Shown: positions 8,647 to 18,593 of the stretch, piece by piece
How the letters are laid out: the number at the start of each line of letters is the position of its first letter
Numbering within the stretch: the stretch's first letter is position 1
Source: Clostridium_AD estertheticum_D
GTDB taxonomy: Bacteria; Bacillota; Clostridia; Clostridiales; Clostridiaceae
Direction of reading: 5' to 3'
Length of the DNA: 64,000 nt
Assembly: GCF_018861295.1 (NCBI RefSeq)
Contig: NZ_JAHLDM010000008.1
Coordinates: 62,001-126,000 of the forward strand
Notes under the pieces: model-generated
What the model saw: only the letters and a program-made list of their open reading frames with translations
What the model was told of the DNA's origin: nothing
Database searches by the model: none
Program-made: the position numbers and the translations under genes

Positions 8647-9676
8647 AACGTAACCTCTTAATTTCGCAACATATTTCTATAAAATCCTCATCTGAAAGTT
8701 CCATTTTATTTTTTATGCTTTTACTTTTAACTCTCTCTAAAACATCTGAAATTTCTGCTTCCATAAATTTATTATCTATACTAAGCTCTTTTAATTTAGC
8801 ATGGATCGAATTTTTACCTGAGTGCTTACCTAAAGCAAGTTTACGCTTCATTCCAACAATTTCAGGTTTAAAAGGTTCGTATGTTATTGGATTTTTTTGA
8901 ATGCCAGCCACATGTACTCCAGATTCATATTTAAATATATCCTTACCAATTATGGGCTTATTGTTAGGTACTTTACTATAGGTTATTTTTTCGTATTGTA
9001 AACTCATTACACTAAGAACACTAATATCTTCATTTACTTCTTCACCCAAAATAACTTTTGTAGAAACTAATATTTCCTCCAGTGGTGTTGTGCCATAAGT
9101 CCCATCACGTCCACAAAAAGCTGTGGTTATATAATCTATTCCTTTAATAATAGCCTGAAAACATACTGCTGTTGCCATAGAAAATTTATCACTAGCATAA
9201 ATATTAGTTTTCACATTGTAATTTTCTTGCATATAATCGTAAGTTAACCAGTTACTCTCTCCCTTAAATCTTAAGCAAAAAAATCTATCTATATTTTTAT
9301 TAATCTTATTCATGAAATTGCTTTTATAAGAATTAATATCTATTTCTAATATAATCTTAAAGTTATAATTTTCTTCAATACATTTAATATTAAAAAACTC
9401 TAAGTCCTCTTCTTTAACTAAAATATATTCTATACCATTTCTTTTACATATTTCCAATTGACTAATTTTATCAATTCTAAAAATAAAAACCTCTGATGTT
9501 ATCAGAGGTCTTACAATATTAAAAGTCCTCTCATCAACCTCAAAGAAATCTACCCCTATTCTTCTTAAATTTATCGTGAACTCATGTACTTCATTTTCAT
9601 TAAATCTTTTTTTTGTTATGTTCATTAATGTCCTATCAATAATATAAGTTTCTTTTCCATTTATAATTATAGACAT
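8639..9676 (-). CDS. nifV-omega: Homocitrate synthase, omega chain
   Basis: A 345-residue partner chain of the split NifV. The first part is a diverged barrel lacking the TLRDGEQ active site; the second part keeps the family's GRDGTYGTTPLEEI and the lid/C-terminal region with SGVHVAGI and LGKHSGKNSI. The order omega before alpha matches the C. pasteurianum nif region. The open frame reaches a GTG at 9685, but GAGGAG sits right against it, so the ATG at 9676 (MSIIING) with 8-nt spacing is the better start. Because the catalytic motif is absent, this chain should be inactive alone and work with the alpha chain. Confidence 0.9.
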   Translation of the reverse strand: MSIIINGKETYIIDRTLMNITKKRFNENEVHEFTINLRRIGVDFFEVDERTFNIVRPLITSEVFIFRIDKISQLEICKRNGIEYILVKEEDLEFFNIKCIEENYNFKIILEIDINSYKSNFMNKINKNIDRFFCLRFKGESNWLTYDYMQENYNVKTNIYASDKFSMATAVCFQAIIKGIDYITTAFCGRDGTYGTTPLEEILVSTKVILGEEVNEDISVLSVMSLQYEKITYSKVPNNKPIIGKDIFKYESGVHVAGIQKNPITYEPFKPEIVGMKRKLALGKHSGKNSIHAKLKELSIDNKFMEAEISDVLERVKSKSIKNKMELSDEDFIEICCEIKRLRYV

Positions 9677-9715
9677 TAATAACACTCCTCTCGTATAAAA
9701 TAATTTAATTTTTTA

Positions 9716-10024
9716 TCATATTTCTAGTCTTTTTACTACATCTCCATTTATCAAATGTGACTGCACAATTTCATCCACATCGTCTGGTGTTACTTTTCCA
9801 TACCAGGTGCCTTCTGGATATACAATAACTATTGGCCCCTCATTACATAATCCAAGGCATCCTGTATTAGTTACCATTACTTTATCACTAATATCATTTT
9901 CCTCAATAGCTTCTATAAAATTTGTTACAATTTCAGTGGATTCATTGGAATGACAATATCCCTTTTGAGTTCCATTTATTCTAGAACTCGTACAGACAAA
10001 AACGTGAAATTCTGGTTTTATCAT
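9716..10024 (-). CDS. Thioredoxin-like [2Fe-2S] ferredoxin
   Basis: The 102-residue protein has cysteines at positions 11, 24, 56 and 60, exactly the ligand spacing of the C. pasteurianum [2Fe-2S] ferredoxin, including the NTGCLGLCNEGP loop around Cys56 and Cys60. Proteins of this family have a thioredoxin-like fold, form dimers and interact with the MoFe protein. The start overlaps the nifN-B stop by 4 nt, so it is translationally coupled to the cofactor-assembly gene. It may carry electrons to cofactor maturation or to nitrogenase; the exact partner is not proven by the sequence. Confidence 0.93.
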   Translation of the reverse strand: MIKPEFHVFVCTSSRINGTQKGYCHSNESTEIVTNFIEAIEENDISDKVMVTNTGCLGLCNEGPIVIVYPEGTWYGKVTPDDVDEIVQSHLINGDVVKRLEI

Positions 10025-12639
10025 GATACTGCCTCCCCTACTATTTTTCTGATTCCATTTCTAATTTCATCACATAATAGATATACTGCTATATTTTTCT
10101 TTTCTAATTTTTGTTTAGGTATATCTCCAATTCTAAGAGCAAGAACGCCAGAACAATCATCAATTGTTTTTATTATATAGTCTATCTTATCTTCATGACT
10201 ATCATCACAATCCTCTACACCTGTACAAAACTTAGGAATCTTTCTTTTTTCAATAAATGTAGCATCGCCATTTACGAAATCATATATATAAAACTCTGTA
10301 GCATGTCCAAAATGCTGATCCACATTAAGCCCTGATTTAGATGCCACTGCAAATCTAATAGGTTTAACTTCATCCGTAGCAGAAGATTTTATCACTCCTG
10401 CTGTTTGCGATATATCATTTCCAAGAGTTCCTACTGCATCTGCTCTACACTGTTTACAATGATACATTTGTTTAAGATCTATTTCGCACTTCTTTCTCAT
10501 AGCGAGCAATTCTTCATTATTTACTGTTTTAATGTCTTCAAAAACACTTCCTGGTGCATTTATCATAGGCATAATATTTGTCATAAATGCTCCACATTCT
10601 TTAACCTTTTTAACAGTATCCGCAATTCCAATATCATTTACACCTTTTACATAAACGATGTTTACCTTACAAACAAGACCTTTCGACGTAAGATATCTAA
10701 GACCTGAGAGCTGATTTTGAAGTAATATAGTTGCTCCCTCAATCCCTGTATATTTCACCCCAAGATAATTAATCTCCTTATAAAGCTTAACTCCAATCTT
10801 TGGATCTACTGTGTTTATAGTAATAGTAATATGTGAAACACCAAGTTCTAATATTTCATTTGCATAAAAAGGTAACATTAATCCATTAGTAGATAAACAA
10901 AATGTTATATCAGGACTTTCTTTCTTTATTAATTGTATGGATTCTTTAACTACATCAAAATTTGCTAATGCGTCTCCAGGACCTGCTATCCCAACAACTG
11001 TAAGATTTTTAAGTTTACCTTTAAATTCTTTGAATCTTTCCAGGGCCTGAACTGGAGATAATATTGAGCTTGTAACTCCAGGTCTACTCTCATTTACACA
11101 ATCAAATTTACGACTACAATAATTACAACTTATATTACAATTTGGAGCTACTGGAATGTGTATCCTTGCATTATCATGTGCGCAGCCATTAAAACATGGG
11201 TGACTTTTTGTTTTTTCCTCCATACTAATTATCTTTTTAACCTGCGACTGAGCATTGGCCATATCTTCATCTTTTCCATTATCATAATATTTATCATACA
11301 TATCCTGTCTATAGCCCCTTTCTTTTCTTTCTAATATAGAATTAGTGATTTCATCTAAAAATCTTAGTGAACCATAATATCCCACATTAACTGCCCTTTG
11401 AGCACCAACTCTATCATGAATTGGGAATCCGATTCTTATTAATTTGATTCCTAATTTTTTCTCCATCCGTCTTCCATTGGAATCACCAATTAATAAATTC
11501 GCCTTAAGCTCTTTTGCATGTTTTTCAATAATTTCAAAATCAGTATCATCAATAATAATAGGTTGATTATCAAGATCTTTTGTAAGTTCTTTTAATTTAC
11601 CTTTTAAAATTTTATTTTTAGAACCAGTGGCTATAAGTAGTGGTGTTATTCCATTTTCAACACATAATGATGTAACTGCATACACAATTTCCGGTTCTCC
11701 AAAAATAATAGCTCGTCCTTCCCCATTATATTTGTGTGAATCAATTATTCCATCAAGGTAACGACTCCGCTGCTTTTCTAATACCTTAGGCACTGGTTTT
11801 CCACTGATTTGTGATATTAAATTAATAAATACATCCGTTGCTTTTAACCCTATTGGAATTGCACATTTAAATAGTGGAACTCCAAAAGTTTCAAACAAAT
11901 AATCCCCAGCAGTAGATCCAATTTCCCCGCTACAATCCATCTCTATAGTTGCGGCAGCTCCTCCCATTAAAGCTATATCATGAAGACTAGTACCACCCTC
12001 GGGAACTTTATTATACTTTTTATTGTAACCTGCATCCAATGTTTCTGATACATCTGGTAATATTGTGTATTCTACCTTAAAGAGATCTAAAATACTTTTT
12101 AATAACCTTATGTCTCCCGGATTTATATTTGCAGCAATTATATTGATTTTTTTGGTTTTTATATCACCCGTGCTTAAATATTCGACGAGTCTTCTAAGTG
12201 TTTTATAATAGCCTTCAGCTTGGGTACCAGAATATGCAGGTGTTGATATTGGAATAATCTTAATATCACTAGTTTCAGGATTTTCTTCCCCAAATTCTAT
12301 AATTATACGTCCAATATCCTCTCCAATAGTTTCTGCAAGGCAAGTTGTTAGAACGCCAATAATTTTGGGATTATATAATTTAATTATATTTTTCAGTCCT
12401 AATTTTAAGTTTTTTGTACCACCGTAAATTGTTCCATCTTCAGTAAGTGAAGACGATGCAATATCAATTGGTTCATTATAATGAGTTGCCATGTGACGCC
12501 TAATATATGTGCTACACCCTTGAGATCCATGAAGAATTACCATACTTTCTTCAATTCCTTTAAGTGCCATCACACCACCAAGTGGCATGCACATCTTACA
12601 TGGATTAATACTCAAATTCACTGAATTTTTATTTTCCAT
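10021..12639 (-). CDS. nifN-B: NifN-NifB fusion (cofactor scaffold plus radical-SAM NifB)
   Basis: One 872-residue protein joins three parts. Residues about 1-440 are NifN, the beta chain of the NifEN scaffold, with CKMCMPLGG, LHGSQGCSTY and TTCLAETIGED. Next is NifB, with the radical-SAM cluster motif CNISCNYC (Cys506, Cys510, Cys513 when counted from the upstream ATG) preceded by HPCFNGCAHD. Last is a NifX-like domain near the C-terminus (FAVASKSGLNVDQHFGHA). NifB builds the NifB-co (Fe8S9C) core used by all nitrogenases. The frame extends to an ATG at 12654, but GGGAGG covers that codon, so the ATG at 12639 (MENKNSV) is preferred. The fusion is known from C. pasteurianum. It is the only nifB in the window and so could serve both nitrogenases. 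Confidence 0.95.
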   Translation of the reverse strand: MENKNSVNLSINPCKMCMPLGGVMALKGIEESMVILHGSQGCSTYIRRHMATHYNEPIDIASSSLTEDGTIYGGTKNLKLGLKNIIKLYNPKIIGVLTTCLAETIGEDIGRIIIEFGEENPETSDIKIIPISTPAYSGTQAEGYYKTLRRLVEYLSTGDIKTKKINIIAANINPGDIRLLKSILDLFKVEYTILPDVSETLDAGYNKKYNKVPEGGTSLHDIALMGGAAATIEMDCSGEIGSTAGDYLFETFGVPLFKCAIPIGLKATDVFINLISQISGKPVPKVLEKQRSRYLDGIIDSHKYNGEGRAIIFGEPEIVYAVTSLCVENGITPLLIATGSKNKILKGKLKELTKDLDNQPIIIDDTDFEIIEKHAKELKANLLIGDSNGRRMEKKLGIKLIRIGFPIHDRVGAQRAVNVGYYGSLRFLDEITNSILERKERGYRQDMYDKYYDNGKDEDMANAQSQVKKIISMEEKTKSHPCFNGCAHDNARIHIPVAPNCNISCNYCSRKFDCVNESRPGVTSSILSPVQALERFKEFKGKLKNLTVVGIAGPGDALANFDVVKESIQLIKKESPDITFCLSTNGLMLPFYANEILELGVSHITITINTVDPKIGVKLYKEINYLGVKYTGIEGATILLQNQLSGLRYLTSKGLVCKVNIVYVKGVNDIGIADTVKKVKECGAFMTNIMPMINAPGSVFEDIKTVNNEELLAMRKKCEIDLKQMYHCKQCRADAVGTLGNDISQTAGVIKSSATDEVKPIRFAVASKSGLNVDQHFGHATEFYIYDFVNGDATFIEKRKIPKFCTGVEDCDDSHEDKIDYIIKTIDDCSGVLALRIGDIPKQKLEKKNIAVYLLCDEIRNGIRKIVGEAVS

Positions 12640-12655
12640 ATTAACACCTCCCATT

Positions 12656-13981
12656 TTATATAAGTTTCCAAACTGGACTATTGATTGTTAAATCTACTTC
12701 CTTTGCAAAGTTAACAGCTCCTTCAAAGCCTGCTAATGCATGTTTTCTTTCATGATTATGATCACAAAATGCAATTCCAAGTTTATAAGCCAAAGGTCTT
12801 TCTTTAACTCCTCCAACTAAAATATCTGCATTTTTCTCAAGTATAAATCTTTCAAGTTCTGCTGGATTGGTATCATCTAAAATTACCGTTCCCTCATTAG
12901 TTATTTCTTTTATAATATCGTAGTCCTCTTCTTTACCTGTTTGAGTACCTACCATAACAGTTTCCATTCCAAGTTCTCTAAATTGTTTAATAAGTGAAAT
13001 AGCTTTAAATCCACCACCTACATATATAGCCACCTTCTTGCCTATTAGTCTCCTTTTGTAATAAGCTAATGTTTCTTCAATTTGTTTCTCTTCAGTTTCA
13101 ATTAGTTCTTTTGTTCTTTTTATAATATCTTTGTCCTTACTTAACTGCGCTACATTTGTTAAAGATGCTTTAATATCCGCAAGCCCTAAAAAACTAACAT
13201 TAATATATGGTATTCCAAATTTTTCAGTCATTTGATTTGCAAGGTAATGCATAGATCCTGCACACTGTACTATATTTAGACTAGCTGTTGGTGCCTTTTT
13301 AATCTCATCAGTTGTGCTATCACCCGTGATTCTTGCAACTACTTTAACACCCATTCTTTTAAAATAATTCTTTATAATCCACATTTCTCCAGCTAAATTA
13401 AAATCACCTAAAATATTTATTCCCAAAACCTTTGGCTCATTATTTTCACCCATAAGATTTAATATTGCATTGCAAGCAGCTCTATATCCTACTGATTTAT
13501 TTCCTGAAAATCCAGGTGCTTTAACTGGAATAACTCGAATATTATATTTGCTTTCTGCCATTCTACAGACTGCATCAATATCATCACCAATTACACCCAC
13601 AATACAAGTTGAATATACAAATATTACTTTAGGGGAATGTGCTACTACTATCTCATCGATAGCAGCAGCAAGTTTTTTCTCTCCCCCAAATATAACATCT
13701 TTTTCTCTTATATCCGTGGAGTAACTATTTCTGTAATTTTCAGAATCACTCGTTAGACTTCCTCTTATATCCCAAGTGTACGCAGCACACCCAATAGGTC
13801 CATGAACCAAATGAAACGCATCTGTTATCGGATTTAATACAACTCTTGCACCAGCATACACACAAGCCCTTTGGCTTACAGATCCAGATACGCTATTGCC
13901 ATCACACTTCATCTTTTTTCCTTTGTTTTTTGAGTTATAACAAACTGAGTCTTCTCTTTCTTTAAGTAATTCTGTTTTCAT
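12656..13981 (-). CDS. nifE: FeMo-cofactor scaffold protein NifE
   Basis: This 441-residue protein is the alpha chain of the NifEN scaffold on which the NifB product receives molybdenum and homocitrate. It has the conserved QRACVYAGARVVLNPITDA stretch, LVHGPIGCAAYTWD with its cluster cysteine, STCIVGVIGDDI, and a C-terminal CDHNHERKHALAGFEGAVNF typical of NifE rather than NifD. It lies 24 nt after nifK, with a GGAGGTG ribosome site, and directly before nifN-B, so the scaffold subunits are made together. Confidence 0.95.
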   Translation of the reverse strand: MKTELLKEREDSVCYNSKNKGKKMKCDGNSVSGSVSQRACVYAGARVVLNPITDAFHLVHGPIGCAAYTWDIRGSLTSDSENYRNSYSTDIREKDVIFGGEKKLAAAIDEIVVAHSPKVIFVYSTCIVGVIGDDIDAVCRMAESKYNIRVIPVKAPGFSGNKSVGYRAACNAILNLMGENNEPKVLGINILGDFNLAGEMWIIKNYFKRMGVKVVARITGDSTTDEIKKAPTASLNIVQCAGSMHYLANQMTEKFGIPYINVSFLGLADIKASLTNVAQLSKDKDIIKRTKELIETEEKQIEETLAYYKRRLIGKKVAIYVGGGFKAISLIKQFRELGMETVMVGTQTGKEEDYDIIKEITNEGTVILDDTNPAELERFILEKNADILVGGVKERPLAYKLGIAFCDHNHERKHALAGFEGAVNFAKEVDLTINSPVWKLI

Positions 13982-14005
13982 ATAATCACCTCCACGAATA
14001 TTAAG

Positions 14006-15376
14006 TTACATTACTAATTCAAAATCTTCTTCAGGGCAAGTTCTATCTATTTTATCTAATATTACATTTGACATCATTTCAATTAATCTAATAGCACCCT
14101 TATATCCAACTATTGGAAAATACTGATGTGCATATCTATCAAGTATTGGGAAACCAACTCTTACAAATGGAACATCTTCTGCTCTTGCAATAAATTTACC
14201 ATGAGTATTGCCCATTAACAAATCTACTGGCTCATTTTTCATCCATTGGTGAAGTTCAAATAAATCAGCTGCAGCCTTAACTGTAGATCCCTCTATACCA
14301 TTTGCAGCAAGCATACCATTAACCTCTTTTACAAAAGTCTCTCCTGGCGTTCCTGTAATTACATACTTTGGAATAGCACCTAAACTTATTACAAATTCAG
14401 CTAAGCTTGTAACTATATCTGGATCTCCATAAATAGCTACTTTTTTACCATTAAAATAAGCTTGACTATCTAACATTAAATCAACTAGTTGTCCTCTTTC
14501 TTCTTCTATAGATTTTGGAACATCTTTATTTGAGAATAGAGCTAGTTCTGTAATCAATCTATCTGTAGCTTCAATTCCAATAGGAGTAGCTAAAGTTTTC
14601 ATTGGAACTTTACATTTTTTCTCTAGTTCTATACCAGCAGCCTCGGCAGAATATGAACCAAGCGCTATTGATAGCTTTGAATTTCCAGCATCAATTATTT
14701 CATCAACTGTTGTTCCACCAAGTGGATACATTTCAAAAGTACCTGTCATAGGTGCATCTAAAACTCCACTTGTATCTGGGAATAAAATATTATCAATTTC
14801 CATAACATTAAGAATTCTTTTTAATTCTCTCATATCACCTGGATCTACAAATCCGGGTAAAAGATTAACTTTTCCATTTTCTTTTCCGCTATTAACAGAT
14901 AAATAAGTAACAAAAGCTTTTACCATATTCGAGAATCCAGTTATATGTGAACCTACATAACTTGGAGTACTAGCATGAATTACATGTTTACCCTCTGGAA
15001 TATCGCCCTCAGCTTGAAAAATCATTGTTTTACAATCATCACCAATAGTCTCTGATAAACATGTAGTATGAACTGCAATTATATCTGGTTTATAAAGCTC
15101 AAATATATTTTTTATAGCAGTTTTTAAATTTGCTCCTCCACCAAAAACTGATGCTCCTTCCGTAAATGCACTAGTTGATGCCATTATTGGTTCCTTGAAA
15201 TGCCTCGTAAGTTGCATCCTATGAAAAGCACAACATCCTTGGGACCCATGACTATGAGGTAAACATGCATGAACACCAAGTGCTGCATACATAGCCCCAA
15301 TAGGTTGACAAGTTTTTGCAGGATTAATTCTTAAAGCTTTTCTTTCAACGACATCTTTCGTAGTTAAATCTAACAT
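14006..15376 (-). CDS. nifK: Nitrogenase molybdenum-iron protein beta chain
   Basis: A 456-residue NifK, shorter at the N-terminus than proteobacterial NifK, as is usual in clostridia. P-cluster cysteines are at Cys23 (NPAKTCQP), Cys48 (HGSQGCCAFHR) and Cys106 (HTTCLSETIGDD). Together with NifD it forms the alpha2beta2 component 1 that reduces N2. Its ATG overlaps the nifD stop (TAATG at 15376), so the two subunits should be made in equal amounts. No odd residues were seen. Confidence 0.97.
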   Translation of the reverse strand: MLDLTTKDVVERKALRINPAKTCQPIGAMYAALGVHACLPHSHGSQGCCAFHRMQLTRHFKEPIMASTSAFTEGASVFGGGANLKTAIKNIFELYKPDIIAVHTTCLSETIGDDCKTMIFQAEGDIPEGKHVIHASTPSYVGSHITGFSNMVKAFVTYLSVNSGKENGKVNLLPGFVDPGDMRELKRILNVMEIDNILFPDTSGVLDAPMTGTFEMYPLGGTTVDEIIDAGNSKLSIALGSYSAEAAGIELEKKCKVPMKTLATPIGIEATDRLITELALFSNKDVPKSIEEERGQLVDLMLDSQAYFNGKKVAIYGDPDIVTSLAEFVISLGAIPKYVITGTPGETFVKEVNGMLAANGIEGSTVKAAADLFELHQWMKNEPVDLLMGNTHGKFIARAEDVPFVRVGFPILDRYAHQYFPIVGYKGAIRLIEMMSNVILDKIDRTCPEEDFELVM

Positions 15377-16983
15377 TACTCATCACCTCCAATAACTTTT
15401 CCTTCTAATAATGGTTCTACTTTCCACGGTGGGGTAACATATCTCCAAGCAGGAGTGTGTACTCCTGAGGTAAGTTCTCTTGCAAAAACTACTGCTCCTC
15501 TAAATCCAGCATATGGTCCTGAATAATCATAGGAATGTAATTGCTTAGATGTTACTCCCATTTTCTGCACTACATACTTATCTTTAATTCCCGAGAAAAA
15601 CATGTCAGGTTTTAAATGTTTAATTAATTGCTCTGTTTCAAAATGGTTTAAATCATCAATTATTACAGCATCTTTCTTCATATCTTTTATAAGGCCGTCA
15701 TACTTAGCTAAAGGTATTTCCCTTTTGAGTTTTTCATATCTCTGCGGAGATATAATAGTTCTATATTTCTTTTCGTCTTTTTCAACTGTTAAGTGCTCAA
15801 TGTTCTTACTATCTGCATCAAGTTTTATATCAGGAATAACTTCTCGACCCTCATAATCATCTCTGTGGGCAAATTCATAACCTGAAACTACAGTTTCAAT
15901 ACCTAAGTCATGAAGAAGCGTTTGATAATGATGGGACCTTGAACCTCCAACATATAAAAATGCTGTTTTTCCTTCAAGTCTTGTTTTATAATATTGCATT
16001 TGTCCTTCTATTGCAGCAATTTCCTCTGCAATTACCTTTTCTGTTTTTTCTATAAGATCTTTATCATCAAAATAAAGCGCTACATTTCTTAAAGTCTCAG
16101 TAATTCCACTAACACCTATAAAATTAACTTTTATCCAAGGTATTCCGTATTTTGTCTCCATCATTTCGGCTATATAATTTATAGATCTATGACATTGAAC
16201 TAAATTAACATCAGCTGTATGAGCATTTTTTATGTCCTCATAACTACCATCACCAGTCATTACACATACTACTTCATAACCTATTTTTTTGAATACTCTT
16301 TCAACTTCCCAGCCATCTCCGCCAATATTATACTCACCTAACAAATTTATAGAATGTTTTTTAGTAGGAGCTTTAGTTCCTGTACCAATTACACTTCTCA
16401 TTAAATTGTTGTTAGCGATATGATGTCCAGCTGACTGGCTTACACCTTTATATCCTTCACAATTAAAAGCTAAAACCTGAATTCCATAAAGCTTTTCTGC
16501 TTCAGCCGCTACTGCATTTATATCATCACCAATTAGTCCTACTGGGCATGTAGCTGAAATTGTTATGGCAGTCGGATGGAATATCTCTACTGCTTCTTTT
16601 ATTGCTTGTCTTAATTTCTTTTCACCACCAAATATAATATCGCTTTCTTGCATATCTGTTGAAAAACAATATTCTATATAGTTTTGACCTCCTGGTTCAG
16701 TTTTCGCCTTATTTCTCCTTGTTCCCCAAGTATAATAAGAACACCCTATAGGTCCATGAACTATATGAACCATATCCTTTATTGGCCCGAGTATAACGCC
16801 CTTACAGCCTGCATAACAACATCCCCTGCTTGTTATCATCCCCGGAATCGTTCTAGTATTCGCTGTAATTGTTAATAAATCATCCTCCGCTTTTTTAATA
16901 ACTATGTGTTGTTTTCTGTTTTTAAATGTTTTTGCAGGATATTTTTCAAGCACTTTATCCATAAATTCTTTCATATACTTCAC
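15376..16983 (-). CDS. nifD: Nitrogenase molybdenum-iron protein alpha chain
   Basis: A 535-residue NifD with P-cluster cysteines near Cys55 (TSRGCCYAGC), Cys81 (HGPIGCSYYTW) and Cys146 (SATCPVGLIGDD), the substrate-pocket histidine His187 (QSAGHHIAN), the cofactor cysteine Cys264 (LVQCHRSINY) and the cofactor histidine His483 (QLHSYDYSGPYAGF). Residues about 383-432 form an extra charged block compared with proteobacterial NifD, a known clostridial insertion. It lies 14 nt after nifI2 and overlaps nifK. All catalytic ligands are present, so this is a functional-looking Mo enzyme. Confidence 0.97.
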   Translation of the reverse strand: MKYMKEFMDKVLEKYPAKTFKNRKQHIVIKKAEDDLLTITANTRTIPGMITSRGCCYAGCKGVILGPIKDMVHIVHGPIGCSYYTWGTRRNKAKTEPGGQNYIEYCFSTDMQESDIIFGGEKKLRQAIKEAVEIFHPTAITISATCPVGLIGDDINAVAAEAEKLYGIQVLAFNCEGYKGVSQSAGHHIANNNLMRSVIGTGTKAPTKKHSINLLGEYNIGGDGWEVERVFKKIGYEVVCVMTGDGSYEDIKNAHTADVNLVQCHRSINYIAEMMETKYGIPWIKVNFIGVSGITETLRNVALYFDDKDLIEKTEKVIAEEIAAIEGQMQYYKTRLEGKTAFLYVGGSRSHHYQTLLHDLGIETVVSGYEFAHRDDYEGREVIPDIKLDADSKNIEHLTVEKDEKKYRTIISPQRYEKLKREIPLAKYDGLIKDMKKDAVIIDDLNHFETEQLIKHLKPDMFFSGIKDKYVVQKMGVTSKQLHSYDYSGPYAGFRGAVVFARELTSGVHTPAWRYVTPPWKVEPLLEGKVIGGDE

Positions 16984-16997
16984 CTCGCTTTATTTAA

Positions 16998-17381
16998 TTA
17001 AATAGCTTCTATTCCAGTTTTTCCAGTTCTTACTGTAACCACATCATTTATCGTAGCTACAAATATCTTCCCATTTCCTGGATTTCCATTTTGGTTTACT
17101 TCTATAATAGTTTTTACTGTATTTTGTACATCTTTATCCTCTACAACTAGTATTATCATTCTCTTTGGCATTAATCTGTGCATCTCAGACAATTGCTCAG
17201 CGATTATTGGAGGTAGTCCTTCATCCTCACTAAATGCATTTTGAAATAATTCATAAGCTATTTTTTTCTTTCCTCTTCCCATAACCCTTATTGCAGTCAT
17301 AGAAGGAACTTCTATTTTAAGAAGAGCTTCTTTAGTTTTATTAACCATATCCATCCGAATGATAGCTGTTATTTCCTTCAT
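16998..17381 (-). CDS. nifI2: PII-like nitrogenase regulator NifI2
   Basis: A 127-residue GlnB-family protein beginning MKEITAIIRMDMVNKTKEAL with the family's MGRGKKK turn and an extended T-loop region, longer than NifI1. In archaea and other anaerobes NifI1 and NifI2 form a complex that binds component 1 and switches nitrogenase off in response to nitrogen supply, with 2-oxoglutarate and ATP relieving the block. The position between nifI1 and nifD is standard. It is paralogous to the gene at 27185-27556. Confidence 0.93.
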   Translation of the reverse strand: MKEITAIIRMDMVNKTKEALLKIEVPSMTAIRVMGRGKKKIAYELFQNAFSEDEGLPPIIAEQLSEMHRLMPKRMIILVVEDKDVQNTVKTIIEVNQNGNPGNGKIFVATINDVVTVRTGKTGIEAI

Positions 17382-17395
17382 ATTATTGGCCCTCC

Positions 17396-17722
17396 TTATA
17401 ATCCAGAATTTCCAGAACTTATGGTATATACTTCGTCTACATCACTTACGAAAATCTTTCCATCACCAAAAGCACCTTTTTCTCCAGTTTTTGAACTTCT
17501 AATTATAATTTTTATAACATCATCTTTATCATTATCGCTAACTACTAGCATTAACATTTCTTTTGGAATTTCGTCATAATATACATCTCCGACCTTAACT
17601 CCTCTTTGCTTACCACGTCCAACTACACCTATCTTTGTAACTGCTGGAAAACCAGCATCACATAACTCGGAGAGAACAATACCTACTTTTTCTGGTCTAA
17701 TTACTGCTTTAATCATTATCAT
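17396..17722 (-). CDS. nifI1: PII-like nitrogenase regulator NifI1
   Basis: A 108-residue GlnB-family protein (MIMIKAVIRPEKVG, then VGRGKQRGV and a short T-loop YYDEIPKE). It is the smaller partner of the NifI1-NifI2 post-translational switch. It is 50 nt downstream of nifH and 15 nt upstream of nifI2. There is a GGGGG ribosome site 9 nt before the first ATG; the second ATG two codons later is an alternative. No covalent-modification tyrosine of classical GlnB type is obvious in the T-loop. Confidence 0.93.
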   Translation of the reverse strand: MIMIKAVIRPEKVGIVLSELCDAGFPAVTKIGVVGRGKQRGVKVGDVYYDEIPKEMLMLVVSDNDKDDVIKIIIRSSKTGEKGAFGDGKIFVSDVDEVYTISSGNSGL

Positions 17723-17771
17723 CGTTTAATTCCCCCTATCTATAATTGTTATTTTTATTAGATATTCATAA

Positions 17772-18593
17772 TTAGATATCCATTAACCCATGTTCCATTA
17801 ATATTTCTTCTAATCTTTCTTGAGACATTGGTTTTGGAATAACAAACATCTTATTTTCATCAATTGCTTTAGCAAGTTGTCTATATTCCTGCGCTTGTCC
17901 TGCCTCTGGATCAAATTCTATTACAGTTTGTTTGTGTATTTCAGCTCTTTGAACCATGTTGTCTCTTGGCACAAAATATATTAATTGACTTCCAAGTTCT
18001 TCTGCAAATGCTTTTAATAAATCTATTTCCTTATCTACGTTTCTACTGTTACAAATTATTCCTCCAAGTCTTATTCCTGAACTGTTAGCATATTTAAGTA
18101 CGCCCTTTGCAATATTGTTTGCTGCGTATAGTGCCATCATTTCACCACTTGCAACTATATATATTTCTTGAGCTTTTCCTTCTCTCATTGGCATTGCAAA
18201 TCCACCACAAACAACATCACCTAAAACATCATAAAATACATAATCTAAATCTGGAGTATACGCACCTAAACTTTCTAACATATTGATTGCAGTAATGATT
18301 CCACGTCCTGCGCAACCTACACCCGGTTCAGGACCACCTGATTCAACACATCTTATATTTCTATAACCAGGCTTTAATATTGATTCAAGATCTACCTCCT
18401 CGCCTTCTTCTCTTAATGTATCAAGAACACTTTTCTGTGCAAGACCACCAAGAAGAAGTCTAGTTGAATCTGCTTTTGGATCACAGCCAACCACCATGAT
18501 TTGTTTTCCCATTTCTGCAAGACCTGCTGTTAAATTTTGAGTTGTGGTAGATTTTCCAATACCACCTTTTCCATAAATTGCTACTTGTCTCAT
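17772..18593 (-). CDS. nifH: Nitrogenase iron protein (Mo operon)
   Basis: This 273-residue dinitrogenase reductase has the P-loop GKGGIGKST near residue 8, switch I DPKADSTRLLL, the [4Fe-4S] ligands Cys94 (GVGCAGRG) and Cys129 (GDVVCGGF), and Arg97, the site of ADP-ribosylation in other bacteria. It passes electrons one at a time to NifDK with ATP hydrolysis. It is the first gene of the operon. By direct comparison it differs from the iron protein encoded at 27977-28798 at only 10 of 273 positions, mostly within residues 66-78. Confidence 0.98.
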   Translation of the reverse strand: MRQVAIYGKGGIGKSTTTQNLTAGLAEMGKQIMVVGCDPKADSTRLLLGGLAQKSVLDTLREEGEEVDLESILKPGYRNIRCVESGGPEPGVGCAGRGIITAINMLESLGAYTPDLDYVFYDVLGDVVCGGFAMPMREGKAQEIYIVASGEMMALYAANNIAKGVLKYANSSGIRLGGIICNSRNVDKEIDLLKAFAEELGSQLIYFVPRDNMVQRAEIHKQTVIEFDPEAGQAQEYRQLAKAIDENKMFVIPKPMSQERLEEILMEHGLMDI

